Origin: JBEKYD01 sp049509915
GTDB lineage: Bacteria > Acidobacteriota > Terriglobia > Bryobacterales > Bryobacteraceae
Assembly (NCBI GenBank): GCA_049509915.1
Contig: JBEKZL010000078.1
Location: 1-25,212 of the forward strand
Direction: 5' to 3'
DNA length: 25,212 nt
Positions 16,013 through 23,431 of this stretch are shown piece by piece. The notes beneath the pieces are model-generated. The model was not told the origin of the DNA. It did not search any database and saw only the letters and a list, made by a program, of their open reading frames with translations. Each line of letters begins with the position of its first letter. Within the stretch, counting starts at the first letter, position 1. The position numbers and the translations under genes were made by a program.

Positions 16013-17488
16013 ATGGCCCTGAACCGCAGAGCGTTCGGCGTCGCGATGGCGGGCGCCCTCGCGGGCGTTGCCGCGCGCGCAATTCCACGCCGGCCCCAAT
16101 TGACGGTCTGCATTCTGCTGGAGCATTTCCAGCCCGATCTGGTGGATTCCGCATGGCAGCGCTTCGCGCTCGGCGGCTTCCGCCGGCTGCTCGAGCACGG
16201 CGCCTACTTCCCCGATTGCCGCCATCTGGCCAGTACCTTTTCTTCCACTACCCTGGCCACTCTGGCCACCGGTGCCTGGCCTACGCAACACGGCATCGTG
16301 GCCGATTGGTGTTACGACCGGGCCAGCAAGAAACCGTTGCGTCTCGGCTACGAGGAACTGCTGGCCACCACTCTTGCTGAAGAGGTGGCGGCACAGGACC
16401 GCACCCGCATCACCGTGGTGGCCCTCGATCCGCTGCATGCCCGGCTGATTACCGGCTTTACTCCGGCCAGCCGCTACTGGATGGACGACAGCGGCCGTTT
16501 CGCGGCTTCAGGTTCCGAGCCCGATTGGCTCGAAGCGTTCAATCGCAGCCATTCGCCCGACGCTCTGCGCGACGCCCGCTGGATGGCTCAGGGCGCCCGC
16601 TCCGAAGCGCCTCCCCTGCGCGTCCTGCGCTATGATGCCGCCCGCCCCAGGGAGTTCCTGGAGCTGTACCGGGCGTCGCCCTTCGCCCAGAACACCCAAA
16701 TTGAACTGGCTTCCGAGGCGATCCTGCGCGAGGGCTTGGGCAGGAACGGCATCTTCGACCTCGTGTATCTGGTGGTTTCCTCTTCCGCCCTCCTCGGCTA
16801 CGAAACCGGATCGCGGTCTCCCTTGCTGCAGCAAATGATTCTGCGCCTGGACCGGGATCTGGCCAGCCTGGTGGACCTTCTGAGCCGCGAGTTTGGCGAC
16901 ACCGGCTTCAACCTGATTCTGGCCGGTGGCCACGGCGCCCCGCCCCTGCCCTCCGACGCCGAGCGAACCCGCATGGCTGTCAACGGCGAATCCGTGGCCC
17001 AGACCATCGAAAGAGCCCTGGCGGTGGCCAAACTGGGGCACGTGGCCGCATACCTTTACCCCTTCGTCTACCTCGATCCGGACCCGGCCGCGAGTCTCGA
17101 CACCGTGCGCGACCGCGCCGCCTCGGCCGCCATGACCCACCCGGCCGTCGCCGCGGCGTTTACCGCTTCCGGCGCCTGCTCGGTCCACAATAAATGGGAA
17201 GAGCGCTTCCGCAACAGTTTCCATCCCAAGCGCTCCGGCGACCTGATGCTCTCCTACCAGCCCGAATACGTCGAAGACTATGGCCAGAAGCGCGGCATTT
17301 CCTACGGATCTCTCTATAACTACGACGCTCGCACCCCGCTCTGCCTCTACGGGCCGCAGTTTGTCTCCGGCGTCTTCGATCAGCCTGTTGAGAGCGTCGA
17401 TCTGGCGCCCACTCTGGCCCGCGCCCTCGGCGTGGCCTCGCCCTCCTCGGCAACCGGCAGGGTCTTGAGTGAGGCCCTCATCGAATGA
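16013..17488 (+). CDS. Alkaline-phosphatase-superfamily protein with degraded metal site
   Basis: A 491-residue exported protein of the type I phosphodiesterase / PafA-like branch. The N-terminus, NRRAFGVAMAGALAGVAARA, resembles a Tat signal. The fold is recognisable from GGFRRLLEHGAYF, LATLATGAWPTQHGIVADW, DLVYLVVSSSALLGY, LAGGHG, and a C-terminal VDLAPTLARALGV. The usual metal ligands are largely replaced. The first-strand Asp is Glu37 (LLEHFQPD). The Asp and His of SSTDxxGH read SSSALLGY. ADHG reads GGHG. The late His-Gly and Asp-x-His read YGS and DAR. A catalytically weak or inactive relative is therefore likely. A hairpin with a T-rich tail follows at 17543. Confidence 0.8.
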   Translation: MALNRRAFGVAMAGALAGVAARAIPRRPQLTVCILLEHFQPDLVDSAWQRFALGGFRRLLEHGAYFPDCRHLASTFSSTTLATLATGAWPTQHGIVADWCYDRASKKPLRLGYEELLATTLAEEVAAQDRTRITVVALDPLHARLITGFTPASRYWMDDSGRFAASGSEPDWLEAFNRSHSPDALRDARWMAQGARSEAPPLRVLRYDAARPREFLELYRASPFAQNTQIELASEAILREGLGRNGIFDLVYLVVSSSALLGYETGSRSPLLQQMILRLDRDLASLVDLLSREFGDTGFNLILAGGHGAPPLPSDAERTRMAVNGESVAQTIERALAVAKLGHVAAYLYPFVYLDPDPAASLDTVRDRAASAAMTHPAVAAAFTASGACSVHNKWEERFRNSFHPKRSGDLMLSYQPEYVEDYGQKRGISYGSLYNYDARTPLCLYGPQFVSGVFDQPVESVDLAPTLARALGVASPSSATGRVLSEALIE

Positions 17489-17542
17489 TCCGCCGCCCCA
17501 CTGGCACCGTAATCCTTCATGGCGTAGGCCGCTGGCCTGCAG

Positions 17543-17574
17543 CGTCGGCTATCGAGCCGACGTTCTTCTTCCTT
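17543..17574 (+). terminator. Probable intrinsic terminator
   Basis: CGTCGGCT (17543-17550), loop ATCG, AGCCGACG (17555-17562): a perfect 8-base GC-rich stem followed by TTCTTCTTCCTT. It lies 55 bases after the phosphatase-fold gene and before pyrD. Confidence 0.6.
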
Positions 17575-17657
17575 CGTAGCGTCGGCGATCTTTTCGCCAG
17601 TGTTTCTTGGTTGCGGACATGGCATTCCGGGCGCTTGGCGCCTCTGCCCAAACCCCT

Positions 17658-18593
17658 ATGAACTCTCTCGATTCCGTCCTCGCTACCAGCCTGTGCGGCA
17701 TCCCCCTCCGCAACCCCATCCTGGCCGCTTCCGGTACCTTTGCTTATGGCGTCGAATTCGCCGGTATGGTGAACCTGGAGGCCCTTGGCGGCCTGGTCGT
17801 CAAAGGACTGTCCCGCGAGCCCATTGAAGGCAATCCGCCGCCTCGCGTGGTCGAATCTCCTGCCGGTATGATCAACTCCATCGGCCTCCAGAATATCGGC
17901 GTGCGGGCTTTCGTCAAGGACAAGCTTCCCCAATTGGCCAAGCTAAATACCGCCGTTTTCGCCAACGTCTTCGGCTACGAAATCTTCGATTACTGCGAGA
18001 CGATTCGCGTGCTCGAAGACCACCCCGGCCTGGCCGGCTACGAACTCAACGTGTCCTGTCCCAATACCAGCCACGGCGGCATGTTTTTCTCCAGCGATCC
18101 CAGCCTGCTGGCCGAGGTGGTCCAGGCGGCGAGACGGGTGGCGCGCCGGCCCCTGATCGTCAAGCTGTCTCCCAATGTTGCCGCCATCGAACCACTGGCT
18201 CGCGCCGCCGAAGAGCACGGCGCCGACGCTCTCTCGCTGGTCAACACCTTCCTGGCACTCTCGGTCGACGCCCGCACCCGCCGGCCCCGCATCGGAGCCG
18301 GTTTCGGCGGTCTTTCCGGCCCGGCCATCAAGCCTTTGGCCCTCCGCCTGGTTTACCTGGCCGCTAACGCCGTCAAAATCCCCGTGGTCGGTTTGGGCGG
18401 CATCGCCTCGGGCGAAGATGCCGCCGAATTCCTGGTCGCGGGCGCGGCTGCCGTTGAGGTTGGCACGGCATCTTTCTGGAATCCCGCTGCAACCGTCGCC
18501 ATTGTCGGCGAATTAGGCGCGTTTTGTCGTCGCGAAAAACTCCGCAGCGTAAATGAATTAGTCGGTTCTTTACAGTTCGGTCAGAGATTGTAA
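17658..18593 (+). CDS. pyrD: Dihydroorotate dehydrogenase, type 1B catalytic subunit
   Basis: FMN enzyme of pyrimidine synthesis that oxidises dihydroorotate to orotate in the cytosol. Features are NPILAASGTFAYG, NPPPRVVESPAGMINSIGLQ, the active-site loop LNVSCPNTSHGG (Cys is the catalytic base of class 1 enzymes), VKLSPNV, SLVNTF, and the FMN-phosphate site GLGGIASGEDAAEF followed by GAAAVEVGTASF. The cysteine instead of serine at the active site, and the lack of an N-terminal membrane helix, place it in class 1. Similarity to PyrDB suggests 1B, which normally needs the PyrK electron-transfer partner; pyrK is not in this window. The start at ATG 17658 matches the family N-terminus; the frame is open to 17607. 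No clear Shine-Dalgarno is seen. Confidence 0.93.
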   Translation: MNSLDSVLATSLCGIPLRNPILAASGTFAYGVEFAGMVNLEALGGLVVKGLSREPIEGNPPPRVVESPAGMINSIGLQNIGVRAFVKDKLPQLAKLNTAVFANVFGYEIFDYCETIRVLEDHPGLAGYELNVSCPNTSHGGMFFSSDPSLLAEVVQAARRVARRPLIVKLSPNVAAIEPLARAAEEHGADALSLVNTFLALSVDARTRRPRIGAGFGGLSGPAIKPLALRLVYLAANAVKIPVVGLGGIASGEDAAEFLVAGAAAVEVGTASFWNPAATVAIVGELGAFCRREKLRSVNELVGSLQFGQRL

Positions 18594-18673
18594 ATCTATG
18601 TAAAAATCCTCGTAAGTATTGCAAGTAATTGAGTTAAGATCCATTAACAATCCCCACAATAAAAAACTTCGAT

Positions 18674-18702
18674 TTGGTTTGAAATTGCATTTGACGTATC
18701 AT
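18674..18702 (+). promoter_or_regulatory. Candidate sigma-70 promoter for the small secreted protein
   Basis: TTGGTT (18674-18679), a spacer of exactly 17 bases, and TATCAT (18697-18702). It stands in an AT-rich stretch (18594-18710) that contrasts with the GC-rich surroundings, and leaves a leader of about 70 bases before ATG 18778. Confidence 0.5.
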
Positions 18703-18777
18703 GAGTTTAGAAAAGGCAAACGTCCCGGACGCCGATTGCAGCTTCTACAATAAACCGCAAGGAATGACGAAAAATTT

Positions 18778-19107
18778 ATGAAGAAATCGCTGCTTTTGAT
18801 TGGATTAGTGTCTCTTTCGAGCCTCAGTTTCGCCGGAACGAAAATCTACGAGTTGACCCTGACTTCGACCTCCAAGGTCGGCACCGCACAATTGGCGGCC
18901 GGCAACTACAGACTGAAACTCGATGGCAGCACGGCCGTCTTCACTAACGCGCGCACCGATAAGTCGGTGTCGACCGCTGTGAAAGTGGAAACCAGTGCCA
19001 AGAAGTTCTCCGACACGATAGTAGATTCGGTGAAGGACGGCGCCGCGGACCGTGTCGAGTCGATCAAGTTAGGCGGCTCCACCACCCAGCTCGACTTCAG
19101 CTACTAA
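18778..19107 (+). CDS. Small secreted protein of unknown function
   Basis: A 109-residue protein with a textbook signal peptide (MKKSLLLIGLVSLSSLSFAG). The rest is a small, probably all-beta domain (KIYELTLTSTSKVGTAQLAA, then GNYRLKLDGSTAVFTNA, and SIKLGGSTTQLDFSY at the end). I know similar short secreted proteins from Acidobacteria but not their function. Its own promoter and the hairpin after it suggest a single-gene unit that may be well expressed. The Shine-Dalgarno-like AAGGA is 15 bases from the ATG, farther than normal. It instead abuts a six-codon reading frame (18764-18781) whose stop overlaps this ATG, so coupled initiation is possible. Confidence 0.75.
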   Translation: MKKSLLLIGLVSLSSLSFAGTKIYELTLTSTSKVGTAQLAAGNYRLKLDGSTAVFTNARTDKSVSTAVKVETSAKKFSDTIVDSVKDGAADRVESIKLGGSTTQLDFSY

Positions 19108-19122
19108 CTTACAGGTTCTCGA

Positions 19123-19179
19123 GCGCGGACACGCGCGGCAGGCGTTCGCTGGCCGCCGCGTGTGCCCGCGGTTTATTTC
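19123..19179. terminator. Hairpin between convergent genes
   Basis: GC-rich imperfect stem: 19123-19140 (GCGCGGACACGCGCGGCA) pairs with 19150-19171 (GGCCGCCGCGTGTGCCCGCG), followed by TTTATTT on the plus strand. It follows the small secreted protein gene and abuts the stop of the ccmD-like gene, so it may stop transcription from both sides. Confidence 0.5.
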
Positions 19180-19403
19180 TGCCGTTCCTCCAGCATTACC
19201 TTTAGCCCGGCAATTTCCCGCCTCAGTTTCTTCTCTCTCCCTACCAGCAGCAACACATAAACCACCACGATCGCCCAAGCCACGATCATGGCGGCGCTCA
19301 GAAACCTGTAACCGTGCTGCAGCCGGGCGATCTCGCGCGCAACATCGTCGGAAGTAAGTTGAGCAAACAGATATAGCATAAGCCCCTTTGGGAAACTTAG
19401 CAT
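19173..19403 (-). CDS. CcmD-like small membrane protein
   Basis: A 76-residue protein with one membrane segment (about 36-55, AAMIVAWAIVVVYVLLLVG) followed by a basic helix (REKKLRREIAGLKVMLEERQ). This layout fits CcmD, the small subunit that helps release holo-CcmE from the CcmABC haem exporter. Its position directly after ccmC supports this; the sequence alone is too short to prove it. Met9 (19379, MLYLFAQLTSDDV) may be the true start. The gap to the ccmC stop is 45 bases. Confidence 0.6.
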   Translation of the reverse strand: MLSFPKGLMLYLFAQLTSDDVAREIARLQHGYRFLSAAMIVAWAIVVVYVLLLVGREKKLRREIAGLKVMLEERQK

Positions 19404-19448
19404 TCAGCTATCAGCTCTCAGCTAAACCGAACGAGCTGAGCGCTTTCA

Positions 19449-20123
19449 TCAAAACGCGTGCGCCATGCGCCGCATTGCGTCCAACTCCCGCTGCGCGTCC
19501 TCCTGGCGCAGACGAACCATGGTCAGAACCACGCCCAGCAGAACCATGGCAGCCATGTTCCATAGAAACACCCCGAGCCACTCGGCCGGAAAACTGCCGC
19601 CGCCCCAGAAAACCGGCTGCGGGTGCTGGGTCCGCCACCATTTGATCGAAAAAATCACGATCGGCACGTCGATGAACGCCAAAATGGAAAATACCGCGGC
19701 GAAAGTCGCCCGCTGCGTCGGCTCCTCGATCGCCCGCCGGAGCATCATGTAGCCGGCGTAAAGCAGCCAGCAGACCAGCGCCGACGTCAGCCGTGCGTCC
19801 CACGCCCACCATACACCCCAGGCGACACGGCCCCAGATCGAACCGGTGATCAGGTTTCCCGCCAGCAGCGCCAATCCCACCTCGGTCGCCGAAACCGCCA
19901 GCGCGTCGAAACGAAAGTTTCTCGTTGCCAGGAAAAGCACGCTGGCCACTAGCGCCACGAAGGACGCCAGCATCGCCGCAATCGCCATCGGCACATGAAA
20001 GAAAATGATCTTGAAGATGATTCCCTGACTCGCTTCTTCCGGCAGTCCCGCAATCACGTAAATGTCGCGGGCAAAAATAACGATTGCCGCCGCGCCCGCC
20101 AAGTAAACGATCTTGTCGCGCAT
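19449..20123 (-). CDS. ccmC: Haem exporter / cytochrome c maturation protein CcmC
   Basis: Inner-membrane protein that delivers haem to CcmE for cytochrome c assembly. The 224-residue product has the length and six-helix layout of CcmC. The tryptophan-rich haem-handling motif is clear (WGRVAWGVWWAWDARLTSAL), and FHVPMAIAAM carries the conserved first His and LWNMAAMVLL lies near the C-terminus. ATG 20123 was chosen because GGAAGAGG precedes it closely; the frame runs on to 20360 through unrelated sequence. The usual upstream ccmA and ccmB are missing. Immediately upstream lies the rearranged region of gene fragments, so the operon may have been cut at its 5' side. A CcsA-like role is less likely given the length. 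Confidence 0.88.
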   Translation of the reverse strand: MRDKIVYLAGAAAIVIFARDIYVIAGLPEEASQGIIFKIIFFHVPMAIAAMLASFVALVASVLFLATRNFRFDALAVSATEVGLALLAGNLITGSIWGRVAWGVWWAWDARLTSALVCWLLYAGYMMLRRAIEEPTQRATFAAVFSILAFIDVPIVIFSIKWWRTQHPQPVFWGGGSFPAEWLGVFLWNMAAMVLLGVVLTMVRLRQEDAQRELDAMRRMAHAF

Positions 20124-20242
20124 CGCGCCCTCTTCCTTTCCAGCCAGATCCAAATATATCGCACCGCGGCCGCCCGGAGCCGGCCGCCGCCCGCGTGGAA
20201 CTCCGCGTAGGTGTCTTTTCTTCGCTAGCGCTCCACACCAGT

Positions 20243-20476
20243 TATGAGAAGAATCGGCTGTTCGTGGACGAGCAGATCCGCGGACCTTTTGCGAAGTGGG
20301 TTCACCGGCACGAATTCGAAGCCGCCGACGGCGGGACACGGCTGACCGACCGCCTTGCATATGAACTGCCTGGCGGCTCTCTAGTCAAAATCCTGTTCGG
20401 CTGGACGGTAAGACTGGGACTCCACAACATGTTTGCCCGCCGGCATCGCGTCACCAAAGAGATCTGCGAAAAGCAT
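20243..20476 (+). pseudogene. Fragment of an SRPBCC-family protein
   Basis: About 78 codons match the C-terminal half of an SRPBCC (START-like) lipid/ligand-binding domain: NRLFVDEQIRGPFAKWVHRH, then EFEAADGGTRLTDRLAYELP, and MFARRHRVTKEIC. The N-terminal half and a start codon are missing. In the same frame it runs directly into a piece of CFA synthase (20486-20683), so this is a fused relic and not a working gene. Confidence 0.65.
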
Positions 20477-20485
20477 CCTGCGCGT

Positions 20486-20683
20486 GAGTTGCTACAGGAG
20501 GACTATCGCAACCTCCGTGGCCGGTACGACAAGATCGTCAGCATCGAAATGTTCGAGGCGGTGGGCCTGGCCCACTACGACGATTTCTTCCGCGCCTGCG
20601 ACCGCCTGCTGCGGCCCGATGGCAGCATGTTGCTGCAAGCCATCACCATCAGCGAACAGGCCTTCCCGTCCTACCACCGGGAA
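20486..20683 (+). pseudogene. Middle fragment of CFA synthase, inverted relative to its N-terminal half
   Basis: About 66 codons match the middle of a cyclopropane-fatty-acid synthase-type methyltransferase: LLQEDYRNLRGRYDKIVSIE, then MFEAVGLAHYDDFFRACDRL, and GSMLLQAITISEQAFPSYHR. This is the part that should follow residue QQYE of the minus-strand fragment at 20706-21326, with roughly 15-20 codons missing between them. Similarity stops after SYHRE, and the C-terminal third of the enzyme is absent. Confidence 0.7.
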
Positions 20684-20705
20684 TCGAGGCGAAACGCAAC
20701 TCCGC

Positions 20706-21326
20706 CTATTCGTACTGCTGGTGGCTGATCGTGGTGGTCGTCACGCGGCATCCGTAGTGCCTCGCCGCCTGCTCGGCGAACCCGCCCCACCCTGTGCCAA
20801 TTTCCAGTACGTGGTCTTGCGGACCCAAGCGCAGCTTCTGGCAGATGGTGTCCAGCTTGTGAGACTGCGCGGCTTCAAACGAGCGATCCTCGGTTGCATA
20901 GCAGGCGCAGGAGTACATCATGTTCCGGTCCAGGAAGAGCCGGAAGAAATCGTTGCTCAGGTCGTAGTGTGCCTGGATGTTGCGCCGGCTGCCCGTGATG
21001 GAGTTTCCGCGCAGGCGGTGACGAAGCGCATAGAATGTCCGGCTCAACGCGCTCAGCAGCCGGTTCTGTTGTTCCAGTGGAGCCAGGTTCCGCACCGCCA
21101 GCCGGACGACGGCAATCAGGTCGGGCGACGACCAGTCCCCATCCATCCAGGCCTCGCCCAGGGCCACATCGCCCCCGAACAACGCGCGTTGGAAGAAGCG
21201 GTCGCGGTGTACCACCACCAAAGCTCGCAGTGGGTGGCCGGATTCACCGAACTCCCAGGTGCCGCCGTCCACGATCAACTCCAGCGAGCCCCCGCGCAAC
21301 CGTTCAAGGCTCCGCAGGAATATGCT
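20706..21326 (-). pseudogene. N-terminal half of CFA synthase-type methyltransferase, truncated
   Basis: Encodes the start of an enzyme that transfers a methyl(ene) group from S-adenosylmethionine to unsaturated phospholipid acyl chains. Visible are RRALFGGDVALGEAWMDGDW-like sequence (here FFQRALFGGDVALGEAWMDG), the family motif HYDLSNDFFRLFLDRNMMYS, and SAM motif I VLEIGTGWGGFA. It stops at 20706 after TTTTISHQQYE, in the middle of the Rossmann domain. There is no ATG: the frame starts after a TAG at 21327 and the first possible start is TTG 21299. Its front is joined to remains of an FAD oxidoreductase. The following part of the enzyme lies on the opposite strand at 20486-20683. Not functional as it stands. 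Confidence 0.8.
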
Positions 21327-21557
21327 CTAGCGAATGATGTCAGAAGTGTGTTCATCGGTATCCTTGATGCGGGCCGGGTGCTTCCCATGACAGGAGAAGA
21401 CCACCTGGTCGAAGCGCATCGACGGGCGGTCCTGAAGGTGCAGCGTAATTCCCGTTCATCGCGGGCAACGGAACGAATATGGACGTCTGTGCTTTCGGCA
21501 GAGGTAATAAGCTGCGCCCATGCCGGAAATGCCGCTGCCGATCACCGCGATGCGCAT
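21327..21557 (-). pseudogene. Remnant of an FAD-dependent oxidoreductase, mostly deleted
   Basis: ATG 21557 follows the desaturase stop without a gap and reads MRIAVIGSGISGMGAAYYL, a dinucleotide-binding start of an amine-oxidase-like flavoprotein. The frame ends at 21456 after 33 codons. Downstream, in other frames, later pieces of the same family appear (STDVHIRSVARD, then GITLHLQDRPSMRFDQVVFS and CHG). About 200 codons between the two parts are therefore missing, a frameshift is present, and the C-terminus is lost at the joint to the CFA synthase fragment. Such flavoproteins commonly stand beside CFA synthase in these clusters. Confidence 0.7.
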
Positions 21558-22271
21558 TTACTCAGCCTCTTGCGCGGCTGCTGTCGAGATCCTGAACGGA
21601 CGCTGATCCTTGGCAATACCGAGCATCGCCAGCACCTTCAGACCGGCGTACGTAATGTCGATCTCCCACCATCGGATTCCCTGCCGGCAGCTACCCACGG
21701 AGAAATGATGGTTGTTGTGCCAGCCCTCGCCAAAGGTCAACAGGGCAAGGAGCCAGTTGTTCCGGCTGTCGTCCGGGGTGTCGAAGCGCCGGCTCCCAAA
21801 TACATGAGCGAGGGAGTTGATCGCAAAAGTGCAGTGGTACAGCAAGACGGTCGAGACGACGTAACCCCAGACGAAGGCTCCCGTGCCGCCCACCATCAGG
21901 ATGCAGGCCGCAAACACCACCGTCGGGACCCAATGATACCGGTCTAGCCAGCGAAGCTCGGGGAACCGCGCCATGTCCGAGATCTTTTTGGGGTCGTAGG
22001 AGTCATGCTCGTTCGACAGCACCCACCCGACGTGCGCCCACCAGAATCCACGCTGCCGGGGCGAGTGAATGTCCGGCTCGCGGTCCGAGTAACGATGATG
22101 ATTCCGGTGCCGCGCCGCCCACCAGAGCACACCTTTCTGTCCGGAAGTTTGGGCCAAAAATGCCATCAGGAATTGTGCGACCCGCCCCAGCCGGTAACTG
22201 CGGTGGCTGAAATAGCGGTGGTACCCCGCAGTGACCCCGAACGTTCGTAAGCAATAGGTAGCCGCAGCCAC
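21558..22271 (-). CDS. Fatty-acid desaturase (main part, N-terminus out of frame)
   Basis: Membrane di-iron acyl desaturase that introduces a double bond in fatty acyl chains. All three histidine boxes are present: HRYFSH, HRNHH and, near the C-terminus, EGWHNNHH. Further family motifs are FGVTAGYHRYF, QKGVLWWAARHRNHHRYSD and RGFWWAHVGWVL. The frame begins at GTG 22271. The expected N-terminal hydrophobic segment lies just upstream in another frame (22272-22390), so one base seems to have been lost near 22270. The catalytic boxes remain in one frame, but the protein would lack its first membrane segment. Its stop is followed at once by the ATG of the FAD oxidoreductase remnant. Confidence 0.8.
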   Translation of the reverse strand: MAAATYCLRTFGVTAGYHRYFSHRSYRLGRVAQFLMAFLAQTSGQKGVLWWAARHRNHHRYSDREPDIHSPRQRGFWWAHVGWVLSNEHDSYDPKKISDMARFPELRWLDRYHWVPTVVFAACILMVGGTGAFVWGYVVSTVLLYHCTFAINSLAHVFGSRRFDTPDDSRNNWLLALLTFGEGWHNNHHFSVGSCRQGIRWWEIDITYAGLKVLAMLGIAKDQRPFRISTAAAQEAE

Positions 22272-22390
22272 ATCATCAGGTGCGGCGTGGCGGGAACGAA
22301 GAATACGGCAAACACGGTCAGGTGCAAGAGCACAAACAGAGATCCGATCCCCAGGTGGTAGCCACGAGACACTTGAAACTGATTACTCAC
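22272..22390 (-). pseudogene. Displaced N-terminus of the fatty-acid desaturase
   Basis: From GTG 22390 the frame reads MSNQFQVSRGYHLGIGSLFV and LLHLTVFAVFFVPATPHLMM, the usual first part of such desaturases. It then runs out of register. The other frame continues exactly where the family sequence should (AAATYCLRTFGVTAG). Adding one base near 22270 would restore a protein of about 278 residues. Confidence 0.7.
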
Positions 22391-22414
22391 GGATCGAGCA
22401 AACTGTGTCTGTCT

Positions 22415-22443
22415 AGCTTATGTCAAACATTTGTCCATCACAA
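22415..22443 (-). promoter_or_regulatory. Candidate promoter for the desaturase arm
   Basis: Minus strand: TTGTGA (22443-22438), a 17-base spacer, and TAAGCT (22420-22415), 25 bases before GTG 22390. The palindrome at 22422-22452 covers the spacer and the -35 box, as expected for a repressor site. Confidence 0.4.
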
Positions 22444-22452
22444 ATGCTTGAC
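22422..22452. promoter_or_regulatory. Probable operator of the CarH-like regulator
   Basis: GTCAAACATTTGT (22422-22434), spacer CCATC, ACAAATGCTTGAC (22440-22452): 13-base arms with one mismatch. It lies between the divergent desaturase and regulator genes. Two further perfect palindromes follow: GTTTTGCAAAAC (22464-22475) and TGACA-GA-TGTCA (22476-22487). GTCAAG-type half-sites recur in the first and last of these. Confidence 0.65.
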
Positions 22453-22495
22453 AAGCTGGCTTTGTTTTGCAAAACTGACAGATGTCAAGCGGAAC

Positions 22496-23431
22496 ATGCC
22501 CTCCCTCTATCCCATCCGAGCCGTTGCCAAGCTAACCGGAATCCCGGTAGATACCCTGCGCGCTTGGGAACGCCGCTACCGCGCCGTGACGCCGGACCGG
22601 ACCGCGCGCGGACGGCTGTACCGCGACGCCGAAATCCGGCGTCTCATGCTCATGCGGGCGGCGGTCGATGGGGGACATGCGATTGGGCAGGTGGCCGGGC
22701 TGTCGGACGCCGAACTTCAGGATCTGGCCCGCGCCCCGCTGGCTTTCGGCAACAACCCTCGGCCGGAGCCCGTGACTCGAGCAGTGGATCCAAATCTGCA
22801 ACCTCTCCTGCGCGCCATCGAGTCGTTTGACTATTCGGCGATCAGTGCAGAACTGAGCAGGCTGGCTCTGCTGTTGAGCCCCGCCGGAATGGTACACGAG
22901 GTGGTCTTCCCCCTGTTGCGGCTTACGGGAGAGAACTGGGAGAACGGGACGTTCCAGATCGCACAGGAACATATGTTCTCCGCCTGCCTACGCAATCTCC
23001 TCGGCGGTTTGGTGCGTCTCCACGGACAGGTCAACGGCGCCGCCCGCATCTTATTGACTACGCCTTCCGATGAACTGCACGAGTTCGGCATCCTGGCTGC
23101 GGCGATGCTCGCAGTCGCGCAGGGTTTCCAGGTCACCTACCTCGGCCCCAACCTGCCGCCTGGCGAGATCCACTCCGCCGCCGAAAAGTGCGGGGCGAAT
23201 GTGGTCGTTCTGGGCATCATGAAGAGCAATGCCACGCCCGCGGTCAAACGCGATATGACGTGGCTCATGTCCGAACTTCCCGTCTCCACGGAGCTCTGGG
23301 CCGGTGGGACCGGCGCGGCCGAGGTCTTCGACGGCATGGCGCGCGGCGGCACTTTCATACTCAAGGATCTCGCGGACTTCGAGCGGCATCTTAGCAGATG
23401 GAAGATAGCGCCCTCCCCGGAGTCCGCGTGA
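22496..23431 (+). CDS. CarH/LitR-like MerR-family regulator with B12-binding domain
   Basis: Probable light-sensing repressor that binds adenosylcobalamin and leaves DNA on illumination, by analogy with CarH and LitR. The 311-residue protein has an N-terminal MerR helix-turn-helix (YPIRAVAKLTGIPVDTLRAW, then ERRY). A helical cap follows with the light-sensor signature W148-x9-E158-H159 (NWENGTFQIAQEH). The Rossmann-like cobalamin domain has E-x-H-x-x-G at 193-198 (ELHEFG); His195 is the expected cobalt ligand. All key residues are present. ATG 22496 fits the MerR start and has AGCGGA upstream; the open frame back to 22280 crosses the operator and is not coding. The stop overlaps the next start (GTGA). 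Confidence 0.9.
   Translation: MPSLYPIRAVAKLTGIPVDTLRAWERRYRAVTPDRTARGRLYRDAEIRRLMLMRAAVDGGHAIGQVAGLSDAELQDLARAPLAFGNNPRPEPVTRAVDPNLQPLLRAIESFDYSAISAELSRLALLLSPAGMVHEVVFPLLRLTGENWENGTFQIAQEHMFSACLRNLLGGLVRLHGQVNGAARILLTTPSDELHEFGILAAAMLAVAQGFQVTYLGPNLPPGEIHSAAEKCGANVVVLGIMKSNATPAVKRDMTWLMSELPVSTELWAGGTGAAEVFDGMARGGTFILKDLADFERHLSRWKIAPSPESA

Noticed and set aside
20433..21947. 504-codon open frame on the plus strand
   Set aside because: Most of it is antisense to the CFA synthase fragment and the desaturase, and it starts out of frame within the CFA fragment.
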